This document shows positions 24,634 to 32,262 of a stretch of DNA of 34,946 bases, one piece after another (within the stretch, counting starts at the first letter, position 1; each line of letters opens with the position of its first letter). Both the position numbers and the translations under genes were made by a program. The stretch covers positions 1 through 34,946 of the forward strand of contig JBGCDD010000033.1 in the NCBI GenBank assembly GCA_045105075.1, given 5' to 3'. This DNA comes from JBGCDD01 sp045105075. Its GTDB lineage: Bacteria; Pseudomonadota; Alphaproteobacteria; Rhodobacterales; Rhodobacteraceae. A model generated the notes under the pieces. The model made no database searches and was not told where the DNA came from. It saw nothing but the letters and a program-made list of their open reading frames with translations.

Positions 24634-25088
24634 ATCGGCAATACGGTGGTGTCCTTAAGCTCTTCCATGGCGAAACTGGCCGAGACGTTTTTCAGTTCAA
24701 TCTGCGAAATCAACCGCTGGTAAAGCAAATCATAGGCTTTGACATCGCGCACGCGGGCGTGGATCAGGTAATCTTGTTCGCCGGACGTGCGATAGGCCCG
24801 CACAATCTCAGGAAAACTGCGCACCACACGTGCGAAATCGCGTGCCCAAGCTACGTCATGACGATCCGTGCGCACAGAGATAAACACCAACAGCCCAAGA
24901 CCGACCTGCTCTGGATCCACCAACGCCACCCGCCCCCGGATCACGCCGCTGTCTTCCAGCCGTTTGATCCGCCGCCAGGTCGCATTGCGCGACAACCCGA
25001 TCAGATCCGCCAGAGCTTCGATCGATTGCGCCGCGTCCAGTTGCATTTGCCTCAAAAGGCGACGGTCGTATGTATCAAACTCTTCCAT
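24630..25088 (-). CDS. Lrp/AsnC-family transcriptional regulator
   Basis: This 152-residue regulator has an N-terminal helix-turn-helix (DTYDRRLLRQMQLDAAQSIE, LADLIGLSRNATWRRIKRLE) and a RAM effector domain (GLGLLVFISVRTDRH, FPEIVRAYRTSGEQDYLIHA). It is a normal-length Lrp-type protein. The ATG at 25088 is chosen at the family start; an extension to 25208 in frame would add hydrophobic residues unrelated to Lrp proteins. A clear palindrome lies 9 bases upstream (25097-25120), fitting autoregulation and control of the divergent DUF6356 gene. Confidence 0.88.
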   Translation of the reverse strand: MEEFDTYDRRLLRQMQLDAAQSIEALADLIGLSRNATWRRIKRLEDSGVIRGRVALVDPEQVGLGLLVFISVRTDRHDVAWARDFARVVRSFPEIVRAYRTSGEQDYLIHARVRDVKAYDLLYQRLISQIELKNVSASFAMEELKDTTVLPI

Positions 25089-25096
25089 TCCATCAG

Positions 25097-25120
25097 TATT
25101 TTGGGAAATCCTCCCAAATA
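25097..25120. promoter_or_regulatory. Candidate Lrp operator palindrome
   Basis: TATTTTGGGA and TCCCAAATA face each other around AATCC, giving a 9-base dyad apart from one extra T. It lies just upstream of the Lrp ATG and about 80 bases upstream of the divergent DUF6356 gene. Lrp-family proteins commonly bind such short dyads and repress their own gene. Confidence 0.5.
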
Positions 25121-25201
25121 CAAACGAAACAAGCAAAACTATGGGCAAAAAAACCGCCTCAGGCATGAGACTGTGCGTCATCTCAAACAGGACACCATAC
25201 A

Positions 25202-25405
25202 ATGCCACTGATCACTCTGTTTACCGCACACCCCGCATCAGTTAACGAAAGCTACGGCCAGCACTTGCGCTTTGCCGCGGCGTTCTCCGGATTGTTAATG
25301 TTGGCGGCTCTGGCGGCTCTTGTTCACGCCCTTTTGCCCTTTTTGTTCCAGAAAACCGCCAGTCGTATCATCAAAAAAATACATTGTCGGGTGCATGCTC
25401 GCTAG
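25202..25405 (+). CDS. DUF6356 family small membrane protein
   Basis: This 67-residue protein has the compact DUF6356 pattern: HPASVNESYGQHLRFAAAF, one membrane helix (about residues 26-50), and the ending FLFQKTASRIIKKIH. The function is unknown. AGGA lies about ten bases upstream of the ATG. The gene is divergent from the Lrp regulator, and its TAG overlaps the stop of the convergent gene in the palindrome CTAG. Confidence 0.7.
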   Translation: MPLITLFTAHPASVNESYGQHLRFAAAFSGLLMLAALAALVHALLPFLFQKTASRIIKKIHCRVHAR

Positions 25406-26346
25406 CGGTGCGCATGTACCTCGCCCCCAACTTCTTCTGGTTCGGTATCCACCAACTCTGCCGGAAAACCTGTGGCGCGCACATCCAGACCCGTGGCCTC
25501 TTCCAGCCGACGAATAATATTGGGCGACAATTCGCGCGGCCCAAACCGCGCAATGCCATCTGCAAAAATGTCGATCAACAACGGACTCAACTCAAGCGGG
25601 ACATTGGCGCGATTGGCCACCTCCTGAAACAACCCAATGTCCTTGGCCACCAGATCCATCGTAAAGGACACATCGCGTGAACCATTCAAAATCAGCTGGC
25701 TTTCGGTTTCATGAACAAAACTGGTGCCCGAACTGACCTTGATCGCCTCATACGCAACTCCCAAATCCATCCCTGCGCCCTTGCAAACCGTCAACGCTTC
25801 CGCACAGCTTACCAAATTCGCGGTCGCCAAATAGTTTGTCACCACCTTCAAAACACTGGCACTGCCCAAATCACCAGTGTGCAGAATCCTGCGCCCCATG
25901 ACCGTCAAAACCGGCAAGATCTGCTCAAACGTGGCGCGATCACAACCGGCAAAAATACTGATATTTCCGGTATCTGCACGATGACAACCGCCAGAAACCG
26001 GGCAATCAACGGCCCGCCCGCCCGCTTGGTGCACCAACGCCCCCAATCGCTTGACCTCCGCCTCATCCGTCGTCGACATTTCCATCCAGATCTTGCCCGC
26101 CGCAACCGCTCCCAGCATCTCATCCATCACCGCCGCACTCGCCGCAGGGCTCGGCAAACAGGTGATCACCGCCTCACACGATCGCATCATGTCGCCTGCA
26201 TTGCCTCCAGCTCGCGCACCTTTTTCAACGAACTGCGCCACCAAAGCAGCATTCAAATCATGCACCTCAAGATCAATCCCGTTGCGCAACAGACTGCCAG
26301 CAAGTTTCCCACCCACATTCCCCAGCCCAATAAATCCAACTTTCAT
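25402..26346 (-). CDS. 3-hydroxyisobutyrate dehydrogenase-family NAD(P)-dependent oxidoreductase
   Basis: This 314-residue beta-hydroxyacid dehydrogenase has the N-terminal dinucleotide motif MKVGFIGLGNVGGKLAGSLL, the CLPSPAASAAVM segment, the substrate-binding DCPVSGG (DxPVSGG in the family) near residue 120, and the catalytic Lys in ASVLKVVTNYLATANLVSCA. Family members oxidise 3-hydroxyisobutyrate, tartronate semialdehyde or related acids; the substrate here cannot be fixed. The ATG at 26346 is chosen because AGGAG lies 7 bases upstream, the spacing from the alternative ATG at 26349 being too short. Confidence 0.85.
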   Translation of the reverse strand: MKVGFIGLGNVGGKLAGSLLRNGIDLEVHDLNAALVAQFVEKGARAGGNAGDMMRSCEAVITCLPSPAASAAVMDEMLGAVAAGKIWMEMSTTDEAEVKRLGALVHQAGGRAVDCPVSGGCHRADTGNISIFAGCDRATFEQILPVLTVMGRRILHTGDLGSASVLKVVTNYLATANLVSCAEALTVCKGAGMDLGVAYEAIKVSSGTSFVHETESQLILNGSRDVSFTMDLVAKDIGLFQEVANRANVPLELSPLLIDIFADGIARFGPRELSPNIIRRLEEATGLDVRATGFPAELVDTEPEEVGGEVHAHR

Positions 26347-26416
26347 CATTCGTCTCCTATGTTTGCACGAACCCTTCCGCGCGATTCCCGCCCCGTCTGC
26401 CCCATTTGCGACCCGC

Positions 26417-26484
26417 CTTTTCCTCTTGCCGAAAATATCCCCGGGGTGAATGGGCCCGCAGGGTCCAGAGGGGGCAGCGCCCCC
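26417..26484. repeat. Dispersed intergenic repeat, copy C
   Basis: CTTTTCCTCTTGCCGAAAAT, then ATCCCCGGGG and a terminal GGGGGCAGCGCCCCC block. The last block equals, in reverse complement, the GGGGCGCTGCCCCC of copy A over 14 bases. It fills much of the 173-base divergent gap between the dehydrogenase and the reductive-dehalogenase-like gene, ending 35 bases before the latter's ATG. Confidence 0.65.
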
Positions 26485-26519
26485 TTCCCCAAACCAAAAC
26501 CCCGCGCTAGTTTGCCCAT

Positions 26520-27662
26520 ATGAGCGATCCAACAGACACCGCAGCCGGCATCGAAACCACCGACGCCTTCGACCAATTTGTGCAACGCAACGACATTTTC
26601 ACCCGTGCCATGTGGGATGACACCGTGCGCACCAAACACACAGACGGGTTCTTCAATTCCTACCGGATGGAAGCCGCTCCACGGAGCGGCGCCGGATTCG
26701 CACAACGCGATTTTGCGCTCAGAAACGCCTCGTGGCTGATCTCGGACATTATCACCAACCGGTTTGCGCCAAATGGGCGACGTGAAGGCTTCCAGGCTCC
26801 GATCAGCAACGACACCCCCGTCGCACCTGAAAAAATCGACGTGCCCGATCCCACAGAAATGGCGCGCGAGGTCAAGCGGATCGCCACCTTCTTTGGCGCC
26901 GATTTGGCCGCGATCACCGATCTGGATCCGCGTTGGCTCTATGCCAGCCGTGTCGATACACGCGATCTATCAGAGGCCGATCTGGATCTGCCCGAAGGGT
27001 TGACCAGTGTGATCGTACTGGGCCATCAGATGGACCAAGCCCTTGTAAACACATACCCTTCTGCTCTGGCCGGCGCCGCCACCGGGCGCGAGTACAGCCA
27101 CGAAGCCGCCATCGTGATGCAAACCGCTGCCTATATCCGCAATCTGGGTTACCGCGCGGTGCCCTCGATGAACGACACCGGGCTGGTCATTCCCTACGCG
27201 ATCAAGGCCGGGCTGGGTGAATACGCGCGCAACCAGTTGGTCATCACGCCGGAATTCGGCCCTCGACTGCGGTTTTCCAAAATTTTCACCGACCTTCCCT
27301 TGGCGCATGACAGCCCGAAACCACGCGGCGTGCGCCAGTTCTGCGATATTTGCACAAAATGCGCCGAAGCTTGCCCGCCTCGCGCTTTGCCCTTTGGCGC
27401 GCCTGCGCTCAGCACCGACCGTTCGTCAATAAAGGGCGTGGTGAAATGGACATCGGACGCCAAAAAGTGTTTTGGATTTTGGGCCAAAACCGCCACCGAT
27501 TGCGCCATTTGCATGCGGGTCTGTCCGTTCAACCGAGATTTTTCCAAACGTCGCCATCGGATTTGGCTGCGGCTGGCCTTGTCACGCTTTCGCAAACTCG
27601 CACTTTGGTTGGACCGCAATCGTGGCAAGCGTACGAAACCAGCGGACTGGTGGCGCTTGTAA
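26520..27662 (+). CDS. Reductive dehalogenase-like iron-sulfur protein
   Basis: This 380-residue protein resembles the C-terminal two-thirds of reductive dehalogenases: SHEAAIVMQTAAYIRNLGY, then PYAIKAGLGEYARNQLVITP, EFGPRLRFSKIFTDLPLAHD, and two cluster motifs. The first is CxxCxxCxxxCP (Cys 275, 278, 281, 285); the second is C-x10-C-x2-C-x3-CP (Cys 317, 328, 331, 335). In the family these bind two 4Fe-4S clusters that feed electrons to a cobamide. There is no Tat signal, so it is probably cytoplasmic, and no fused reductase domain follows. No good ribosome site is visible at the ATG. Epoxyqueuosine reductase (QueG) shares the clusters but not the middle motifs. Dehalogenation activity is not shown by the sequence. 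Confidence 0.7.
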   Translation: MSDPTDTAAGIETTDAFDQFVQRNDIFTRAMWDDTVRTKHTDGFFNSYRMEAAPRSGAGFAQRDFALRNASWLISDIITNRFAPNGRREGFQAPISNDTPVAPEKIDVPDPTEMAREVKRIATFFGADLAAITDLDPRWLYASRVDTRDLSEADLDLPEGLTSVIVLGHQMDQALVNTYPSALAGAATGREYSHEAAIVMQTAAYIRNLGYRAVPSMNDTGLVIPYAIKAGLGEYARNQLVITPEFGPRLRFSKIFTDLPLAHDSPKPRGVRQFCDICTKCAEACPPRALPFGAPALSTDRSSIKGVVKWTSDAKKCFGFWAKTATDCAICMRVCPFNRDFSKRRHRIWLRLALSRFRKLALWLDRNRGKRTKPADWWRL

Positions 27663-27804
27663 AACTCTTTCTGTGGCCACGCTGCTGTTTTTGCAAAAAC
27701 CGCGCCCAATTTGTACAGTTTTTAAGATTCATCTCCCAAACCCCGCATCCAATCGGCTCCCGCTTTGTGCATTTGTGCACATCAAAGGTGGAGTTTTGGT
27801 CATT

Positions 27805-27818
27805 GCGTGAAATCACGC
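27805..27818. promoter_or_regulatory. Candidate operator palindrome upstream of the pirin gene
   Basis: GCGTGA-AA-TCACGC is a perfect 6-base dyad about 46 bases upstream of the pirin ATG. A looser dyad, CTTTG with CAAAG around TGTGCACA, lies about 30 bases further upstream. No adjacent gene encodes a regulator for it except the TetR gene at 28792, whose own operator looks different. Confidence 0.4.
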
Positions 27819-27863
27819 ACATCTTACCTTTACCCCAATTCAGACCCATATGGAGACAGTTTC

Positions 27864-28775
27864 ATGTCCCTCAGACCCACTCTCGAAACCCGCAAAGCCG
27901 TCCCAACACTTGAAGGCGCCGGCGTTCACCTCCACCGCGCTTTTGGCTTTCAGGACCCCTCGGAGCTTGATCCGTTTTTGCTGTTTGATGACTTCAGAAA
28001 CGAGCGGCCTGACGACTTTGTCAAAGGCTTTCCCTGGCATCCCCACCGCGGGATCGAAACCATCACCTATGTGCTGTCCGGAACCGTTGATCACGGCGAT
28101 TCCCTTGGAAACACAGGTGTTTTGGGGGCGGGCGACGTGCAATGGATGACCGCAGGCTCCGGCATCCTGCACCAGGAAATGCCGCAGGGAAACGCCGCCG
28201 GACAGATGCACGGCTTTCAACTTTGGGGCAATCTGCCAGCGGCGCAAAAGATGACTGCGCCGCGCTATCAGGACGTGACATCCCGCGACATTCCGGTGAT
28301 CACCGACGATGATGGCACCCAGGTCAAAGTGATCGTTGGCGAATTCTGGGGTCAGACCGGCCCGGTCGATGGCATCGCAGCAGACCCGCAATACCTCGAC
28401 ATCCAGATCCCTGCAGGTCTCAAAAAGACCTTTAAAATAGACACTTACAAGCGGGCCTTCGCCTATATCTTTGAAGGAAGCGCAGCCTTTGCCGACGCAT
28501 CAGATCCCGCAGGCGTGTTGCTTGAAAAGGAGGTCGCCGGCCAAGAGGTCAACATCCGCGATCTGTCGGGCAACCGCACGCTGGTGCGCTTTGGCACCGG
28601 CGACGAAGTGACCGTTCAGGCCGGTCCGCAAGGCGTGCGATTCTTGTTGATCTCAGGCGCCCCCATCGCCGAACCTGTGGCATGGCATGGCCCTATCGTC
28701 ATGAATACACAGGAGGAATTGAACCAAGCCATGCAGGATTTGCGCAACGGCACGTTCATAAAACCAGCCCATTGA
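27864..28775 (+). CDS. Pirin family protein
   Basis: This 303-residue bicupin has the pirin metal-binding motif in the N-terminal cupin: FPWHPHRGIETITYVLSG with His59 and His61, and GSGILHQEMPQ with His103 and Glu105. These four residues hold iron in known pirins, some of which act as quercetinases or redox-dependent regulators. The C-terminal cupin (about residues 170-290) lacks a clear metal site. The ATG at 27864 has GGAG 8 bases upstream; the in-frame start at 27765 is rejected since the family begins at the later one. Confidence 0.9.
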   Translation: MSLRPTLETRKAVPTLEGAGVHLHRAFGFQDPSELDPFLLFDDFRNERPDDFVKGFPWHPHRGIETITYVLSGTVDHGDSLGNTGVLGAGDVQWMTAGSGILHQEMPQGNAAGQMHGFQLWGNLPAAQKMTAPRYQDVTSRDIPVITDDDGTQVKVIVGEFWGQTGPVDGIAADPQYLDIQIPAGLKKTFKIDTYKRAFAYIFEGSAAFADASDPAGVLLEKEVAGQEVNIRDLSGNRTLVRFGTGDEVTVQAGPQGVRFLLISGAPIAEPVAWHGPIVMNTQEELNQAMQDLRNGTFIKPAH

Positions 28776-28791
28776 ACCAATGGCGCGGGCA

Positions 28792-29382
28792 TCAGCGCGC
28801 GCCGACGGCCTTGCGCACCATATCGCAATAAATCCCGCTGATTTCGTCAACCGAAAGCCGCCCGCCACTGCGATACCACGTGGTCACCCCGGTCAACATC
28901 GCGATCACCGCCATGGTTGCGATTTTGGTGTCAGGCACGGCGAACACGCCCTGCGCAACGCCCCGTTTCAGGATCGTTTCAAGTTGGTCTTCATAGGCGC
29001 GCCTCAGGGTTTCGATTGCGCTGAAATTGTCCGGCGAAAGATTGCGCAACTCCATATAGGAAATGAACACCGCGTCCGAACGTTCCAGATTGTATCGGAT
29101 GTGAAAGCGCGTGAATTCCTCGAGCATCTCCAATGGGTTATCCGGCTTTTCTCGCCCAGAATCTGTGACCAACAGGGCCTGCATATGGGTTTGCATCAGA
29201 TCAAAAAGCAGGCTTTGTTTGTCCGGCGTATAGTTGTAAAGCGCGCCCGCTTGCACCCCAACTTTGCTCGCAATCTGACGCATCGAAACAGCAGCAAACC
29301 CGTGTTGCGCAAAAAGCGACAACGCCGCCTCGCGGATCCGGGGGCCGGTGATATCGGAATGAGAACCAGAGGTGCGTGCCAT
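28792..29382 (-). CDS. TetR/AcrR-family transcriptional regulator
   Basis: This 196-residue protein has the TetR DNA-binding domain at the N-terminus: RIREAALSLFAQHGFAAVSM, then RQIASKVGVQAGALYNYTPD (about residues 33-52) with the YxxxxxK-type ending YTPDKQSLLFDLM. The C-terminal part is a helical ligand domain, with no residues that identify the ligand. The ATG at 29382 is chosen at the family start; the in-frame extension to 29454 would run across the palindrome at 29397-29412. The site between it and the lipoprotein gene suggests autorepression. Confidence 0.88.
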   Translation of the reverse strand: MARTSGSHSDITGPRIREAALSLFAQHGFAAVSMRQIASKVGVQAGALYNYTPDKQSLLFDLMQTHMQALLVTDSGREKPDNPLEMLEEFTRFHIRYNLERSDAVFISYMELRNLSPDNFSAIETLRRAYEDQLETILKRGVAQGVFAVPDTKIATMAVIAMLTGVTTWYRSGGRLSVDEISGIYCDMVRKAVGAR

Positions 29383-29396
29383 GCCCAACACGCTAT

Positions 29397-29412
29397 CTGA
29401 ACAAGTGTTCAG
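29397..29412. promoter_or_regulatory. Candidate TetR operator palindrome
   Basis: CTGAACA-AG-TGTTCAG is a perfect dyad with 7-base arms, 14 bases upstream of the TetR ATG and 48 bases upstream of the divergent lipoprotein gene. Size and place are typical for a TetR-family operator that represses its own promoter. Confidence 0.65.
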
Positions 29413-29460
29413 AAAAAAGCCCCGCTTGCACTGACACCGACAAACGGGCATCAATTGTGC

Positions 29461-29751
29461 ATGTTAACGCCGTTTCGCCTGGCGCTGTGCGCGCTTGTTT
29501 TGACCAGTTGCACCGACGTGCCCGATTTGGGCGACAGTGTTCGCCCCGCGCTGCGCAACGCCGACTACCCTGATCTTGTGCCCATCGAAACTCTGTTGGC
29601 GCTGCGTGAATCGCCATCGCAAGCCGCTGAAAAGCTGGAACAAAACCTGTCCGGGCGTATTGGTCGGCTGAAACGACGCGCCGCCGCGCTGCAAGATCCG
29701 GTGATTGATGCGCCATCGCGCGAAAGGTTGCAAAGCGGTCTGGTGAACTGA
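29461..29751 (+). CDS. Small lipoprotein of unknown function
   Basis: This 96-residue protein has a short signal peptide with a lipobox (CALVLTSC, Cys near residue 17), then a proline- and leucine-rich segment and a helical stretch PSQAAEKLEQNLSGRIGRLK with RRAAALQDPVID. I do not recognise a family. The ATG at 29461 is preferred to a TTG two codons earlier. The ribosome site is weak. It is divergent from the TetR gene and 73 bases upstream of the homoserine dehydrogenase gene. Confidence 0.6.
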   Translation: MLTPFRLALCALVLTSCTDVPDLGDSVRPALRNADYPDLVPIETLLALRESPSQAAEKLEQNLSGRIGRLKRRAAALQDPVIDAPSRERLQSGLVN

Positions 29752-29824
29752 ACCTGGCACATTGCACGTATGGGGCGAAGCGGCTAAGCCGGACAGATCG
29801 AAATTCCAAGTGGAGATCTGGAAC

Positions 29825-31111
29825 ATGACAGCAACCTTGCGCCTCGGTGTGGCCGGATTGGGAACCGTCGGGCAAGGGGTTGTGCGCATCGTGCGCAAGC
29901 AGGCCGCATTGCTGCGCGCGCGCACAGGATGCGAGATCACGATCAGCGCGGTTTCAGCGCGTGATCCAAACAAGGACCGGGGCATTTCGTTGACAGGATA
30001 CGCCTGGGAAAACGACCCTGTGGCCTTGGCCACACGCGATGATGTTGATGTTTTTGTTGAACTTATGGGCGGCGATGAAGGCCCGGCACTTGACGCAACC
30101 CGCGCGGCTTTGACGGCTGGCAAGGATGTTGTGACCGCCAACAAGGCGATGCTGGCCCATCACGGTCAGGCGTTGGCCGAACAGGCCGAAGCCGCAGGGC
30201 GCGCGATCCGGTTTGAGGCCGCTGTGGCGGGCGGCATTCCGGTGATCAAGGCGCTGACCGAAGGTCTCGCGGCCAATGAGATCACCCGTGTGATGGGCGT
30301 GATGAACGGCACCTGTAATTACATTTTGACGCGGATGGAAAGCGCCGGCCTGCCCTATGAAACTGTGTTTCAGGAGGCCGACGATCTGGGCTATCTCGAG
30401 GCCGATCCGACTCTGGATGTGGGGGGCATTGATGCCGGGCACAAGCTGGCGTTGTTGTCGGCGATCGCCTTTGGCACCCGGCCTGATTTTGACGGGATCG
30501 AGCTTGAGGGGATTGAGCGCATCGCCATCGACGACATTCGCCAGGCCGCCGATATGGGCTATCGAATCAAGCTGTTAGGTGTCGCTCAGCGCACCGGTCG
30601 CGGTCTGGAACAGCGCATGATGCCGTGCCTTGTGCCCGCCGCCTCGCCTTTGGGGCAGCTTGAGGGTGGCACCAATATGGTGGTGATCGAGGGCGACGCG
30701 GTGGAACAGGTTGTGCTGCGCGGCCCCGGGGCCGGCATGGGCCCGACGGCCAGTGCTGTGATGGGTGATGTGTGTGATTTGGCGCGCGGGTTCCGCCTGC
30801 CGGTCTTTGGCCAGCCTGCCGACACGCTCGAGCCTGTGCCCGCCGCGCGCTCGACCCTGCCGGCACCTTATTATCTGCGCATGACGCTTTTGGACAAACC
30901 CGGCGCACTTGCGAAAATCGCGTCCATTTTAGGCGAGTCGGGCGTGTCGATCGACCGGATGCGTCAGTACGGGCATTCCGACAGTGCGGCACCGGTTTTG
31001 ATTGTGACCCATAAAACCACGCGCGCGGCGCTGGACGAAGCGCTCGGCGCGATGGCCAAGACTGACGTGGTGGCTTCGGATCCGGTTGCTCTGCGCATTG
31101 AAAGTGTTTGA
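29825..31111 (+). CDS. hom: Homoserine dehydrogenase
   Basis: This 428-residue enzyme reduces aspartate semialdehyde to homoserine for threonine, methionine and isoleucine synthesis. It shows the dinucleotide motif LGVAGLGTVGQGVVRI, ANKAMLAHHGQALAE, the catalytic-domain segment AAVAGGIPVIKALTEGLAAN and VMNGTCNYILTRME. A C-terminal ACT domain (LRMTLLDKPGALAKIASILG, about residues 350-425) implies feedback control by an amino acid, usually threonine. The ATG at 29825 has GGAG 9 bases upstream; an in-frame start at 29762 is rejected. Confidence 0.95.
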   Translation: MTATLRLGVAGLGTVGQGVVRIVRKQAALLRARTGCEITISAVSARDPNKDRGISLTGYAWENDPVALATRDDVDVFVELMGGDEGPALDATRAALTAGKDVVTANKAMLAHHGQALAEQAEAAGRAIRFEAAVAGGIPVIKALTEGLAANEITRVMGVMNGTCNYILTRMESAGLPYETVFQEADDLGYLEADPTLDVGGIDAGHKLALLSAIAFGTRPDFDGIELEGIERIAIDDIRQAADMGYRIKLLGVAQRTGRGLEQRMMPCLVPAASPLGQLEGGTNMVVIEGDAVEQVVLRGPGAGMGPTASAVMGDVCDLARGFRLPVFGQPADTLEPVPAARSTLPAPYYLRMTLLDKPGALAKIASILGESGVSIDRMRQYGHSDSAAPVLIVTHKTTRAALDEALGAMAKTDVVASDPVALRIESV

Positions 31112-31194
31112 GCCCGCATCTTGTGCCAGCCCATAAAACAACGCTAAACAGCCTTTAATCCCCTGCCCGTGACGGCCAATCCAAGGAATATCCG

Positions 31195-32157
31195 ATGAGC
31201 GCGACACCCGAATTTCATGACCGAATGCTGTCTCTTGGACTGGCGCGCGTGGCCGAACAGGCTGCGTTGGCCTCGGCGTCGCTGATCGGGCGCGGCGATG
31301 AGAAAGCCGCCGACCAGGCCGCGGTGAATGCGATGCGCGAACAATTGAACCTGCTCGACATCGCCGGTGTTGTGGTGATTGGCGAAGGCGAGCGGGACGA
31401 GGCGCCGATGCTGTTTATCGGCGAAGAGGTCGGCACCGGCAACGGCCCCGGCGTTGATATCGCGCTGGACCCGCTTGAAGGCACAACGCTGACCGCCAAG
31501 GACATGCCCAACGCGCTGACTGTGATTGCGATGGGGCCGCGCGGCTCGATGTTGCACGCGCCCGACGTTTACATGGACAAGCTGGCGATTGGCCCTGGAT
31601 ATCCCGAAGGGCTGGTCAGCCTTGATATGCCTGCTGCCACCCGCGTGTCGGCGCTGGCCACAGAGAAAGGCTGCGCGCCGTCGGACATCACCGTTTGTAT
31701 TCTGGAACGTCCCCGGCACGAAGCGATGATCGCCGAAGTGCGCAGCACCGGCGCGTCGATCCGCCTGATCACCGATGGCGATGTGGCAGGCGTTATGCAC
31801 TGTGCTGAAAGTGCTGTGACCGGCATTGACATGTATATGGGTTCCGGCGGTGCGCCAGAGGGTGTTTTGGCCGCGGCCGCATTGAAATGCATGGGCGGTC
31901 AGATCGAAGGGCGGTTGTTGTTCCGCAATGATGATGAGCGCGGACGCGCCGCCAAAGCCGGGATCACAGATTTGGACCGGATTTATTCGGGCGATGAAAT
32001 GGTCACGCAGGACGTGATTTTTGCTGCCACCGGTGTGACGGGTGGCACCCTGTTGCCCGGCATCAAGCGCGAACCGGGTTGGGTGACCACAGAGACCCTG
32101 CTGATGCGGTCCAAAACCGGATCTGTGCGGCGGGTTCAGTACCGCTCGCCGGTCTAG
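31195..32157 (+). CDS. glpX: Fructose-1,6-bisphosphatase, class II
   Basis: This 320-residue GlpX enzyme removes the 1-phosphate of fructose 1,6-bisphosphate in gluconeogenesis. The metal-binding motifs are visible: GVVVIGEGERDEAPMLFIGE and IALDPLEGTTLTAKDMPNAL, plus ITDGDVAGVMHCAE and GSGGAPEGVLAAAALKCMGG later. AAGGA precedes the ATG. It lies 83 bases after hom and before recJ, a neighbourhood common in this group. Confidence 0.95.
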   Translation: MSATPEFHDRMLSLGLARVAEQAALASASLIGRGDEKAADQAAVNAMREQLNLLDIAGVVVIGEGERDEAPMLFIGEEVGTGNGPGVDIALDPLEGTTLTAKDMPNALTVIAMGPRGSMLHAPDVYMDKLAIGPGYPEGLVSLDMPAATRVSALATEKGCAPSDITVCILERPRHEAMIAEVRSTGASIRLITDGDVAGVMHCAESAVTGIDMYMGSGGAPEGVLAAAALKCMGGQIEGRLLFRNDDERGRAAKAGITDLDRIYSGDEMVTQDVIFAATGVTGGTLLPGIKREPGWVTTETLLMRSKTGSVRRVQYRSPV

Positions 32158-32160
32158 CAG

Positions 32161-32220
32161 GGGAGCGGGAAACCGCCTTTTGGCGGTGCCTCCGGCGGGG
32201 ATATTTCTGGCAAGAGGAAG
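32161..32220. repeat. Dispersed intergenic repeat, copy D
   Basis: In reverse complement this reads CTTCCTCTTGCCAGAAATAT, then CCCCGCCGGAGG, matching copies B and C. It also contains ACCGCC-TTTT-GGCGGT, a 6-base stem with a T-rich loop (32172-32187), starting 14 bases after the glpX stop. It could end part of the glpX transcription. Confidence 0.65.
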
Positions 32221-32262
32221 ACCTGGGGCGCGCCCGGATGGTCGGGCGTGGGGGCGCCGGCA

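Noticed and set aside
26520..27662. Epoxyqueuosine reductase QueG as the identity of the iron-sulfur protein
   Set aside because: The cluster motifs fit both families, but the GLGEYARNQLVITPEFGP and FTDLPLAHD segments fit reductive dehalogenases better, and no QueG-like N-terminus or HEAT-like tail is seen.
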